A stretch of 64,000 nucleotides of DNA from Eubacteriaceae bacterium (GTDB lineage: Bacteria; Bacillota; Clostridia; Eubacteriales; Eubacteriaceae): positions 31,909 to 95,908 of the forward strand of contig JASGLP010000004.1 of NCBI GenBank assembly GCA_030156895.1, given 5' to 3'. The translations under genes were made by a program, and so were the position numbers. This document shows, piece by piece, positions 7,931 through 15,664 of this stretch; position 1 is the first letter of the stretch, and each line of letters opens with the position of its first letter. The notes under the pieces were generated by a model. It saw only the letters and a program-made list of their open reading frames with translations. It did not search any database and was not told the DNA's origin.

Positions 7931-8242
7931 ATGGCTAAAGAAGAACGTGTGAGTCAGAATGATGATCTTTTATTTACAGTGGCTGAATTTTTCAAGGTGC
8001 TGGGTGATTCGACCAGGATCAAAATTGTATCCATGTTATTTGAACAGGGTGAACTATGTGTTAGTGATATTGTTGATCAGGTTCAGGTTTCCAGAACTGC
8101 CGTATCACATCAGTTGCGGGTTTTAAAAGATAACCGGATTGTGTCTTTTAGAAAAGAAGGACAAATGAAGTATTATCGACTGGATGATCATCATATTGAA
8201 GAAATTGTCCGGTTGAGTATTGTTCATTTAGAGCATCAGTAA
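7931..8242 (+). CDS. ArsR/SmtB family metal-responsive repressor
   Basis: 103-aa winged-helix repressor from the ATG at 7931, preceded by GGAGG; an upstream in-frame start lacks such a site. The sequence FKVLGDSTRIKIVSMLFEQGELCVSDIV followed by QVSRTAVSHQLRVLKD is the family's ELCV(C/G)D metal-site helix and recognition helix. The C terminus (DDHHIEEIVRLSIVHLEH) supplies D and H residues placed like the alpha-5 zinc/cobalt site of SmtB/CzrA. It lies 18 bp upstream of the P-type ATPase and should repress both genes until metal is bound. Confidence 0.9.
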   Translation: MAKEERVSQNDDLLFTVAEFFKVLGDSTRIKIVSMLFEQGELCVSDIVDQVQVSRTAVSHQLRVLKDNRIVSFRKEGQMKYYRLDDHHIEEIVRLSIVHLEHQ

Positions 8243-8260
8243 TAGAAAAGAGGTGGAGTC

Positions 8261-10522
8261 ATGAAATTATACTTGGAAGGTTTGACCTGTGCCAACTGCG
8301 CAGGTAAAATTGAACGATTGGTGGCAAAAATGCCCAATGTCAATGATGCCAGTTTTTCGATGGCGACAGGGACTTTAAATATTGAAGAGGATATAGATTT
8401 TTCTGAGGAGACGACCTTTGAAGCGGTGGTTAAACTGGTTAAATCATTAGAACCCCATGTCGTGGTCAGAAAAACCAAAGGGCATAAGATCGATAAAACA
8501 GCATCTCATTGTCACGATGGCAGTTGTAATATTGTACATGGAGAAAAAGAAGGCGCACACGAAGGACAGCATCATGATCATGAAGCGCATCACCAGCATG
8601 GACATGAGCACGGGGGGATGGAAAAGCGTGAAAAAATTGAACTGCTGATTGCCATGATATTATTTGTTGGAGGTTTTTTTGCCAAGGCCTTGCTGCCATC
8701 TTCATTAGCACTTGTTTCCATGGGCATCTTTCTGGGGGCATATTTATTGGCCGGTTACCATGTCATCATTATGGCTTTAAAAAACATTGGCCATGGCCAG
8801 ATCTTTGACGAAAACTTTTTGATGGCTATTGCGACGGTTGGCGCCCTTATCTTAGGGGAATGGCCGGAGGCAGCCGGGGTTATGATATTTTTTGGAGTTG
8901 GCGAATATTTTCAGGCTAAAGCGGTGGATAATGCCAGAAACGCTATTTCTGAAACAATTCATTTCAGTGCTGAAAATGCCCATCTGATTGATGGTGAAAA
9001 CACACGAACCATCGAAGCCAGCAAAGTAAAGGCCGGCGACCAGATTTTAGTCAAGCCAGGGGAAAAAATTCCGGCTGATGGCCAGGTGGTCGAAGGCCTT
9101 TCCTATCTTGATACGTCACCATTAACTGGAGAATCATATCCGCGAAAGGCAGAGCTTGGAGATCCAGTCCTCAGTGGCATGATTAATGGTAATGAAGTTC
9201 TAAAAATAAAAGTCACAAAAGATTACGAAGATTCAACAGCTGTTAAAATTATGCATCTGATTGAAGAGGCCAGCGATAGAAAAGGGAAAACAGAAAAATT
9301 TATTACCAGGTTTTCCCGTTATTACACACCGACAGTCGTTATCTCAGCCCTAGTTTTGGCGATTTTACCACCCCTTTTAATAGAGGGTGCGAGTTTTGAA
9401 ACATGGATTTATCAAAGTCTGATCTTTTTAGTTGTATCATGCCCCTGTGCGCTGGTTTTATCGATCCCGATTTCATATTTCGGCGGAATCGGACGTGCCT
9501 CCAAGGAAGGGATTCTAATCAAGGGCGGGAATTATCTTGATGTATTGTATCAGGCTGATACCTTTGTTTTTGATAAAACCGGAACTTTGACATATGGTGA
9601 ATTTAGCGTTTTACAGATGCTGCTGGCGGATGACGTCTCTCAGGAAAGCTTCTTTCAGGCAGCAGCAGCGGGTGAGTTTTTCTCTAATCACCCAATTGCA
9701 GAGGCGGTGCGAAATTACACAAAAACACAGATTCAGGAATCGGCTCTGAGTGATTATAAAGAAATACCGGGAAAAGGAACCCAGGTAAAATTCAATAATC
9801 AATATATCCAAGTGGGAAATCAGGCCTTTTTTAATGAATCTGATATTAAAACACCTACTTGGGAGGGGCAGGGAACAGTCGTTTATGTTGCGATTGACAA
9901 TCAGTATGCCGGGATGTTGATTTTGGGTGATCAGATTAAAGAAAACGCGGCAGATATGGTGAGGGGCCTTAAGAATCTGGGAATTAAAAATACCGTAATG
10001 CTGAGCGGTGATAACCAGAAAACCGCAGATCGGGTTGGACAGGTGCTAGGTCTTGATCAGGTTATAGGTGATTGCCTGCCCCAGGATAAGGTTTCTGAAT
10101 TTGAGCAGATAAAAGAAAAAAGCCGAAAAACGGTTTATGTTGGTGATGGCATGAACGATGCGCCGGTTCTGGCCATATCCGATGCCGGTATCGCAATGGG
10201 TGGTTTAGGATCAGATGCGGCTATTGAAGCTGCTGATATCATTTTGATGAAAGACGATCCGTTGGATATTTTGAAATCTGTTGATATTGCAAAATATACC
10301 CGGAAAATTATGATTCAGAATATCGTCCTGGCACTGGGCATAAAATTTCTGGTGCTTGGCCTGACGGTCTTGGGATACGGTGAAATGTATATGGCTATCT
10401 TTGCCGATGTAGGCGCGGCAGTCATTACCATTCTAAATACCACTCGCATCCTCAAGTACAAAGGACGGGCGAGTCGGTCAAGCGTTTCTGATCCGAGTCT
10501 AAGACCTAAAGAAGTGAACTAG
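8261..10522 (+). CDS. Heavy-metal translocating P-type ATPase (Zn/Cd/Co exporter type)
   Basis: 753-aa inner-membrane P1B ATPase exporting a soft divalent metal. In order: an N-terminal HMA domain with the metal site C10-A-N-C13; a His-rich linker at residues ~82-122; membrane helices; the actuator motif TGES (~residue 290); the membrane metal-binding CPC motif (SCPCAL, ~395); the phosphorylated aspartate in DKTGT (~437); and GDGMNDAP (~628). CPC together with the ZntA/CadA-like pattern favours Zn, Cd or Pb over copper. The operon partner is the ArsR repressor upstream. The stop codon at 10520 lies inside the terminator hairpin 10511-10535. Confidence 0.93.
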   Translation: MKLYLEGLTCANCAGKIERLVAKMPNVNDASFSMATGTLNIEEDIDFSEETTFEAVVKLVKSLEPHVVVRKTKGHKIDKTASHCHDGSCNIVHGEKEGAHEGQHHDHEAHHQHGHEHGGMEKREKIELLIAMILFVGGFFAKALLPSSLALVSMGIFLGAYLLAGYHVIIMALKNIGHGQIFDENFLMAIATVGALILGEWPEAAGVMIFFGVGEYFQAKAVDNARNAISETIHFSAENAHLIDGENTRTIEASKVKAGDQILVKPGEKIPADGQVVEGLSYLDTSPLTGESYPRKAELGDPVLSGMINGNEVLKIKVTKDYEDSTAVKIMHLIEEASDRKGKTEKFITRFSRYYTPTVVISALVLAILPPLLIEGASFETWIYQSLIFLVVSCPCALVLSIPISYFGGIGRASKEGILIKGGNYLDVLYQADTFVFDKTGTLTYGEFSVLQMLLADDVSQESFFQAAAAGEFFSNHPIAEAVRNYTKTQIQESALSDYKEIPGKGTQVKFNNQYIQVGNQAFFNESDIKTPTWEGQGTVVYVAIDNQYAGMLILGDQIKENAADMVRGLKNLGIKNTVMLSGDNQKTADRVGQVLGLDQVIGDCLPQDKVSEFEQIKEKSRKTVYVGDGMNDAPVLAISDAGIAMGGLGSDAAIEAADIILMKDDPLDILKSVDIAKYTRKIMIQNIVLALGIKFLVLGLTVLGYGEMYMAIFADVGAAVITILNTTRILKYKGRASRSSVSDPSLRPKEVN

Positions 10523-10535
10523 TGTTCGCTTCTTT
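10511..10535 (+). terminator. Intrinsic terminator of the metal ATPase gene
   Basis: GAAGTGAAC-TAGT-GTTCGCTTC (one G-U pair) followed by TTTT. The stop codon is in the loop. A second copy stands at 10721-10745, beyond the repeat. Confidence 0.75.
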
Positions 10536-10749
10536 TAAACTGAAGATAAAGTTAATTTTGAATACCTGAGCACCGACAATTGGCTTTTCAGCTGTCTGCC
10601 TCGGGGCGAACAGTTGCTTGAAAATGCTGTTTATTAGTACTTTCAAATTGGGCAACTGTACGAATCCGCGTGCAGACTGCGAAATCCAATTGGTCGGTGC
10701 GGGGTTTATCTACAAACTGAGAAGTGAACTAATGTTCGCTTCTTTTAAA
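10511..10749 (+). repeat. Dispersed foldable repeat bracketed by duplicated terminator (copy R2)
   Basis: The 29-bp segment 10511-10539, containing the end of the ATPase gene and its hairpin (AAGTGAAC...GTTCGCTT), recurs at 10721-10749 with one mismatch. The 181 bp between them are the repeat proper. Its left end begins CTGAAG, with CACCGACAATTGG soon after; its right part has CCAATTGGTCGGTG, complementary to the left, and ends ACTGA. An inner pair (CAGTTGC / GCAACTG) adds a second stem. Related copies are at 15.7 and 18.7 kb. No convincing protein is encoded. Confidence 0.85.
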
Positions 10750-10765
10750 ATCTGGAAGCGTTTAC

Positions 10766-10829
10766 TTGACAAGGCAGACGGAAACGTGTATGATACCATC
10801 ATAAACATGTACACACAAGATAAACATGT
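10766..10829 (+). promoter_or_regulatory. Promoter and direct repeats upstream of the first corrinoid protein
   Basis: TTGACA (10766-10771), 17-bp spacer, TATGAT (10789-10794). Just downstream, ATAAACATGT occurs twice (10801-10810 and 10820-10829), 19 bp apart start to start. The leader repeats may bind a regulator, perhaps the GntR protein encoded nearby. Confidence 0.55.
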
Positions 10830-10859
10830 TATTCTGACTGTAAAAAGGAAGGTAAAGCT

Positions 10860-11489
10860 ATGTTGGATTTAAAAGTGTTAACTCAAGCGGTGGGGGATTT
10901 GGAAGAAGAAGAGGTAATTGATCTTTTAAATGAGTTTGTTGAATCAAACCCTTCTGAGGATGAAGCGCAGGAAGCCGTTGCAGCATGCCAGGGAGGAATG
11001 GCAATTGTTGGCGACCTGTTTGAAAAAGGCGAATATTTTGTGGGAGACTTAATTTTTGCCGGAGAATTACTGACAGAAGCAATTAATACCTTAAAACCTG
11101 TTTTAGGTGGGAATGGATCAGGTTCGACCGGGACGATTATCATTGGAACTGTTCATGGCGATTTACACGACATTGGAAAAAATATTTTCAAGAGTATGTG
11201 TGAAGCGGCTGGATTTGAAGTTGTTGATCTGGGAATTGATGTGGCACCGGAAATTTTTGTGGAAAAAGCCAGAGATATTAATCCTGATATCATTGGCATG
11301 AGTGGTGTCTTGACCTTGGCGATTGATTCGATGAAAGATACCGTTGAAGCTTTAAAGGCGGCAGGGGTTAAAGCGAAAATTATTATTGGCGGTAATCCTG
11401 TGACCAAAGAAGCGAATGATCTTGTTGGGGCGGATAATTATACTACCAATGCGGCTGAGGGCGTAAAAATGTGTCAGGCTTGGGTGTAA
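10860..11489 (+). CDS. Corrinoid (cobalamin-binding) methyl-carrier protein
   Basis: 209-aa soluble protein of the MtaC/MtbC/MttC type, which carries a methyl group on cobalt between a substrate-specific methyltransferase and a tetrahydrofolate methyltransferase. Residues ~1-85 form the four-helix cap. Residues ~90-209 form the Rossmann-like B12 domain with the signature DLHDIG (axial ligand His103), SGVLTLA and IIIGGNPVT. The length is normal. No methyltransferase lies nearby, so the methyl donor is unknown. It has its own promoter and a terminator at 11503-11528. A second corrinoid protein follows. Confidence 0.92.
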   Translation: MLDLKVLTQAVGDLEEEEVIDLLNEFVESNPSEDEAQEAVAACQGGMAIVGDLFEKGEYFVGDLIFAGELLTEAINTLKPVLGGNGSGSTGTIIIGTVHGDLHDIGKNIFKSMCEAAGFEVVDLGIDVAPEIFVEKARDINPDIIGMSGVLTLAIDSMKDTVEALKAAGVKAKIIIGGNPVTKEANDLVGADNYTTNAAEGVKMCQAWV

Positions 11490-11502
11490 TTTAAAATCAG
11501 AA

Positions 11503-11528
11503 AGGCATCTGTTGGGATGCCTTTTTTT
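11503..11528 (+). terminator. Intrinsic terminator after the first corrinoid protein
   Basis: AGGCATC-TGTTGG-GATGCCT running into seven T. Confidence 0.92.
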
Positions 11529-11603
11529 GATTTTTGCTGAAGAAAGTCGTCAATGTATTAGAAAATTGGTGATTGCTTAATAAAAAATTAAGTAGTTTTG
11601 AGG

Positions 11604-11851
11604 ATAATTGTATATACAGGTCGATATAAGTATGCTATAATTTATCAAACGATTTCAAATGATAATAGAGTCAAATTAAAAAAGAACAATTTTTTTTCAG
11701 GATATTTGAATTATGTAAATGATTTAATAAGCAGATACTATTTGGACTTGTCTTTTTTTTATATGAAAAATGTTTGACGGTCCGCTAGAAAGTATTCTTT
11801 ATATAAATAAATACTGAAAGAGTTGTTTTTGCAAAATAAATACATTATACT
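11604..11851 (+). promoter_or_regulatory. Regulatory region of the second corrinoid operon
   Basis: The 457-bp gap between the corrinoid genes is AT-rich. It holds a plausible promoter TTGTTT (11823-11828), 17-bp spacer, TATACT (11846-11851). Further upstream is the palindrome GTATATAC (11610-11617), the type of site bound by some GntR/HutC-family repressors, near another TATAAT at about 11636. I see no gene in the gap. Confidence 0.45.
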
Positions 11852-11946
11852 CAAAGAAGAATACAAAATCAGAAAGAACTTCGGTTGGCAGATCTGACTC
11901 TGTACCTGAGGTTTTATTGCATGTTAGGATAAATGGAGCGAAAAGA

Positions 11947-12591
11947 ATGAAACAGAGTATCGTTAGATCAATTGAAGGATTATATGAAGATCGGACTCTG
12001 GAACTTGTAAGAATCGCCATTCGAAAAGGATTTAAACCCATAGATATTTTTAACTGGTTGCAGGTGGGGATGGAGCGAGTGGGCAAATTATACGAGACCA
12101 GCGACTATTTTATTGCCGATCTGATTTTTGCCGGTATTATTTTTCAGGAAGCAATGGAACTGGAAGAATTAGTCGCTTTTAATAATGCTGCCCCGGAAAA
12201 AACAATTGGCAAGATGTTATTATTGTCAGTTTTTGGCGATTGTCACGATATTGGTAAAAATATCTTTGGTTCATTTTCGCGGACAGCTGGTTTTGAAATC
12301 ATTGATATTGGTACAGATGTTCCGATGGAAACGGTTGTTGATGCAGCCGAAAAAAATAAACCGGACATCATTGCCCTCAGCGGAATGCAGCAGGAGACGC
12401 TCTATGAAATGCGGGCAATTGTCTGCGAACTGATCAATCGGGGTATTCGTGATGATTTCAAAATCATTATTGGTGGCGCGGTGATCGATGAAAAGGCTGG
12501 TCAGATCGTTGGCGCAGATTTTGCAACGAAAGATGTAACCCTTGGGGTTGATAAATGTAAGCTGTGGATGCTTGAAAAATCAGGAAATTAA
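11947..12591 (+). CDS. Second corrinoid (cobalamin-binding) protein
   Basis: 214-aa protein with a cap domain and a B12-binding domain bearing DCHDIG (axial ligand His100), SGMQQETLYEM and IIIGGAVID. It is clearly related to, but strongly diverged from, the protein encoded at 10860, so it is not a recent duplicate. I chose the ATG at 11947 because GGAG lies 9 nt before it; an in-frame ATG at 11917 precedes that site. It leads an apparent operon with a GntR/UTRA regulator and a DUF1638 gene. Its partner methyltransferase is not in the window. Confidence 0.9.
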   Translation: MKQSIVRSIEGLYEDRTLELVRIAIRKGFKPIDIFNWLQVGMERVGKLYETSDYFIADLIFAGIIFQEAMELEELVAFNNAAPEKTIGKMLLLSVFGDCHDIGKNIFGSFSRTAGFEIIDIGTDVPMETVVDAAEKNKPDIIALSGMQQETLYEMRAIVCELINRGIRDDFKIIIGGAVIDEKAGQIVGADFATKDVTLGVDKCKLWMLEKSGN

Positions 12592-12620
12592 TGTAACGAG
12601 TGGACCGAGGTGGTGAGTAA

Positions 12621-13325
12621 ATGGGATCTCCCGAATATTTAAGAATTGTAGAAGCGATAAAACAAAAGATTACCAGCGAAGAAATTAAGCCGGGTGATGC
12701 CATACAATCAGAGAATCTTCTGTGTGAGGAATTCAACGTGAGTCGGATGACTGTTCGAAAAGGCTTAGCGGTTCTGGTCAACGAAGGCTATATCTATTCG
12801 ATTCCCGGAAAAGGCAACTATGTTTGTGAACCGGATCTGGATCTATATACCCTGCATTTTGATGAGATGCTGCCCAGCGAAAAAAAGGGTGAAGAAATCC
12901 GTTTAATGGAAGTAAATGTTATCAAACCCAGTTATGAAGTTGGCTTTAATCTGGAAATTCCTGAAAATAAACATGTCATTGTGGTTAAGCGTGTCTTTGT
13001 TACGGATGGCGAAGTAAAGGCCTTTGACATAAAATACATTCCTTATTATCGTGGCATACCAATTGTTGAAAAGGAAATCCGTTATGCGACATTTCCGGAA
13101 ATGGTTGCCAAGAAAAATTCAATCTTTGCCATGACCAAGAAACTGAAGATTCGTGCGGCGGCAGCAAAAGGTGAAGTCAGTCAGGTGCTTGATATTATGG
13201 AAGGTGATCCGGTGCTAGTAGTGGAACAGAAACTGCTCGATGAAAAGGATCATCCGATTGGATGGGGCTTGATGTATTTTTCTGGTGATGATTCTGGACT
13301 GGAAGCGGTCGCGTCATTTGATTAA
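12621..13325 (+). CDS. GntR family regulator with UTRA ligand domain (HutC type)
   Basis: 234-aa transcriptional regulator. Residues ~1-70 are the GntR winged helix (LCEEFNVSRMTVRKGLAVLV, GYIYSIPGKGNYV). Residues ~85-234 are a UTRA effector domain ending in DEKDHPIGWGLMYFSGD. It starts 29 bp after the second corrinoid gene and is followed 15 bp later by the DUF1638 gene. It probably controls this group, perhaps through GTATATAC at 11610 or the ATAAACATGT repeats at 10801-10829; these targets are guesses. Confidence 0.9.
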   Translation: MGSPEYLRIVEAIKQKITSEEIKPGDAIQSENLLCEEFNVSRMTVRKGLAVLVNEGYIYSIPGKGNYVCEPDLDLYTLHFDEMLPSEKKGEEIRLMEVNVIKPSYEVGFNLEIPENKHVIVVKRVFVTDGEVKAFDIKYIPYYRGIPIVEKEIRYATFPEMVAKKNSIFAMTKKLKIRAAAAKGEVSQVLDIMEGDPVLVVEQKLLDEKDHPIGWGLMYFSGDDSGLEAVASFD

Positions 13326-13340
13326 ATAAGAGGGGAGATC

Positions 13341-14048
13341 ATGAGAGATAAAGTTTTACTGATTGCCTGTGGGATGATTAAAGATGAATTGAACCTGGCC
13401 ATGGAGAATTCTGGCTTTTTTTATGATACCATTTGGATGGATGCAGAACTACATATTAATCCGGATCTACTGCGAAGTGAACTGCAAAAAGCAATTAATC
13501 AAAACCAGACCTATGAGCAGATTTTACTGGCTTACGGGAACTGTGGTAATGGCCTGGTGGGACTAGTCAGCGAAAAGACAAAGTTAGCCTGCCTGCGGCT
13601 GGAGGATTGCATACATGTGCTTTTGCACAATGAAAAAAATCTGAAAAATATTCAGGGTGAAACTTATTTTATTACCAAAGCATGGATAAACAGTAAAAAA
13701 TCACTAAAGGAAGAATATCATTATGCCATGACTCGCTATGGCGCCAAACGTGCCGAAGCAATTATGGGAATCATGTTTAAACATTACAAATCGATGGTCT
13801 TAGTCGATACTGGCGCTTATGCTACGGATAGTTGGATTTATTGTGCAAAACATTTAAGTCAGGTTTTACATCTTGATTTTAAAACCATGTCTGGTGATGT
13901 GGGTTTGCTGGAAATGTTTTTATCCCTTAAATGGGATCGCCAGGTGGCCGAGTTTGAGCCAGGCAGAGTGATCAGCAAGGATGATTTTGGGGTTGAATGC
14001 GTACTGGGAAGTTTTTCCAACGCGGGACCTGTATTTTCACAGCAATAA
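13341..14048 (+). CDS. DUF1638 family protein
   Basis: 235-aa protein of unknown biochemical function. The opening VLLIACGMIKDEL, the AYGNCGNGLVGL segment and the VDTGAYATDSWIY motif match DUF1638, a family found mainly in methanogens, acetogens and other users of methylated compounds, often beside corrinoid proteins. Conserved Cys residues (ACG, NCG, LRLEDCIH) suggest metal or cofactor binding, which is an inference. RBS AGGGGAG. Third gene of the corrinoid-GntR operon, ended by a strong terminator. Confidence 0.8.
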   Translation: MRDKVLLIACGMIKDELNLAMENSGFFYDTIWMDAELHINPDLLRSELQKAINQNQTYEQILLAYGNCGNGLVGLVSEKTKLACLRLEDCIHVLLHNEKNLKNIQGETYFITKAWINSKKSLKEEYHYAMTRYGAKRAEAIMGIMFKHYKSMVLVDTGAYATDSWIYCAKHLSQVLHLDFKTMSGDVGLLEMFLSLKWDRQVAEFEPGRVISKDDFGVECVLGSFSNAGPVFSQQ

Positions 14049-14070
14049 TCATAAACGTCTACAAAAACCT

Positions 14071-14115
14071 AAAAACCTTTATGCCAAGTCCCTGGATGGC
14101 ATAAAGGTTTTTCTT
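14071..14115 (+). terminator. Strong intrinsic terminator after the DUF1638 gene
   Basis: Perfect 15-bp stem AAAAACCTTTATGCC / GGCATAAAGGTTTTT with a 12-nt loop, then TTCTTT. Confidence 0.92.
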
Positions 14116-14131
14116 TGCCTTTTGTGGGAAG

Positions 14132-14160
14132 TAGACAAAAAAAAGATCAAGAAGTATAAT
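14132..14160 (+). promoter_or_regulatory. Promoter of the murE gene
   Basis: TAGACA (14132-14137), 17-bp spacer, TATAAT (14155-14160), about 30 bp before the start codon. Confidence 0.6.
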
Positions 14161-14188
14161 GATATGAGAAAAAGAGGAGATGGTAAGG

Positions 14189-15664
14189 ATGGAGCTTAAA
14201 AAAATTTTAAATAATATAACAATAGTGAGTACAAAAGAATTTAGGGAGGGACTCGATATTTCGGGAATTGCCTATGATTCAAGAAAGGTTGTTGGAAATG
14301 GATTGTTTGTTGCGATTGAAGGCTATGTCACCGACGGACACCTTTATATCGATCAGGCAATAGAAAAGGGGGCTGTTGCGGTTGTACACGAAAAAGAACT
14401 GGACAACTATCATCAGAATGTCTCTTATATCAAAGTGAAAGATTCCCGATACGCTCTGGGCTTGCTGGGAAGTGCCTTTTATAACGACCCATCAAAAGAT
14501 ATGCTGGTGGCTGGAGTGACCGGAACAAACGGGAAAACAACCGTAACGACGATGCTTAAACATATATTTGAAACCACCGGCGACAAATGCGGATTGATTG
14601 GGACGATTCATAATCTGATTGGGGATACGGTGCTTGACAATAAAGGCCGAACCACCCCCGAATCGCTTGAGGTGCAGGAAACCATCGCTGAAATGAAAAA
14701 TGCGGATTGCACCTGTCTGTTTATGGAGGTTTCCTCTCATGGCCTGGCGTTGGACCGCGTAAATGGAGTGCACTTTGATTATGGCGTTTTTACAAATCTG
14801 ACCCAGGATCATCTGGATTATCATAAAACCTTTGAAAATTATTTCGAAGCAAAAGCAAAACTTTTTTTTCAAGCCCAAAAAGCCGCGGTTATTAATACTG
14901 ATGATAAATATGGCGAAGTTTTAAGAGATAGCCTGGAAGAAAAAACTAATTTGCCAATCATCAGCTATGGTATGGATAAAAAATGTGATTATTTTGCCAC
15001 AGAAATTGAAATGACTAAAGAAGGTTCGCATTTCACGTTGATTACCCCAACGGGCCAAGAAGGAATTTTTATTAATATTCCTGGCGAGTTTATGATTTAT
15101 AATGCCATGGCGGCGATTATTGTGGCAGTTCAGGAAAATATCCCAATGCAGGAGATTAAAGAAGCGGTTGCCCACTTTCCGGGTGTGGAAGGCCGCATGG
15201 AGATTTTGGAAACCGAGGCGCCTTTTGGTGTGGTTATCGATTATGCCCACTCGCCGGATTCGCTGGAAAAACTGCTTCTATCAGTACGTAAGATTTTTCC
15301 CGGAAGGATTATTCTGGTTTTTGGCTGCAATGGCGACCGCGATAAAGAAAAACGGCCTATTATGGGACGAATTGCCGGATCGTTGGCCGATTATATTGTC
15401 GTTACCTCCGATAATCCGGCCAGTGAAGAACCAAGGGCGATTATTGATGCGGTGGTTGCAGGCGTTATGGAAAAAACTGATCAGTTTGTTGTTGAAGAAC
15501 TTCGTCAGGATGGGGTTTTTCACGGAGCTCGTTTGTGTCGGCCGGGGGATGTTCTGGTTTTAGCTGGTAAGGGGCATGAAAAGCAGGAAATCCTGAAAAC
15601 TGAAACCCTCTATTATAATGAATGGGATACAGCCAAGCAAGCATTATCAAAGCTGGGATACTAA
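14189..15664 (+). CDS. murE: UDP-N-acetylmuramyl-tripeptide synthetase
   Basis: Cytoplasmic Mur ligase adding the third amino acid to UDP-MurNAc-dipeptide. The 491-aa protein has the N-terminal UDP-binding domain (GIAYDSRKV), the ATP loop GVTGTNGKTT (~residue 112), the central EVSSHGLALDRV...NLTQDHLDYH motif, and C-terminal FGCNGDRDKEKRPIMG. The substrate motif is DNPASEEP (~residue 408). DNPR at this point is linked to meso-diaminopimelate, whereas the S. aureus lysine enzyme has DNPA, so lysine or ornithine is more likely. I chose ATG at 14189 because GAGGAG lies 9 nt upstream; the in-frame ATG at 14180 is too close to it. It stands alone, outside any division cluster. Confidence 0.92.
   Translation: MELKKILNNITIVSTKEFREGLDISGIAYDSRKVVGNGLFVAIEGYVTDGHLYIDQAIEKGAVAVVHEKELDNYHQNVSYIKVKDSRYALGLLGSAFYNDPSKDMLVAGVTGTNGKTTVTTMLKHIFETTGDKCGLIGTIHNLIGDTVLDNKGRTTPESLEVQETIAEMKNADCTCLFMEVSSHGLALDRVNGVHFDYGVFTNLTQDHLDYHKTFENYFEAKAKLFFQAQKAAVINTDDKYGEVLRDSLEEKTNLPIISYGMDKKCDYFATEIEMTKEGSHFTLITPTGQEGIFINIPGEFMIYNAMAAIIVAVQENIPMQEIKEAVAHFPGVEGRMEILETEAPFGVVIDYAHSPDSLEKLLLSVRKIFPGRIILVFGCNGDRDKEKRPIMGRIAGSLADYIVVTSDNPASEEPRAIIDAVVAGVMEKTDQFVVEELRQDGVFHGARLCRPGDVLVLAGKGHEKQEILKTETLYYNEWDTAKQALSKLGY

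Noticed and set aside
10618..10872. Open frame across repeat R2 (with a look-alike at 18724-19020) sharing the peptide FKLGNCTNPRAD
   Set aside because: The shared peptide follows from the shared nucleotide repeat. The frames have no ribosome binding site, run past the repeat into unrelated sequence, and are not kept in the longer copy at 15.7 kb.
15102..15563. 153-codon frame within murE
   Set aside because: Alternative-frame shadow rich in Trp and Arg; murE covers it fully.
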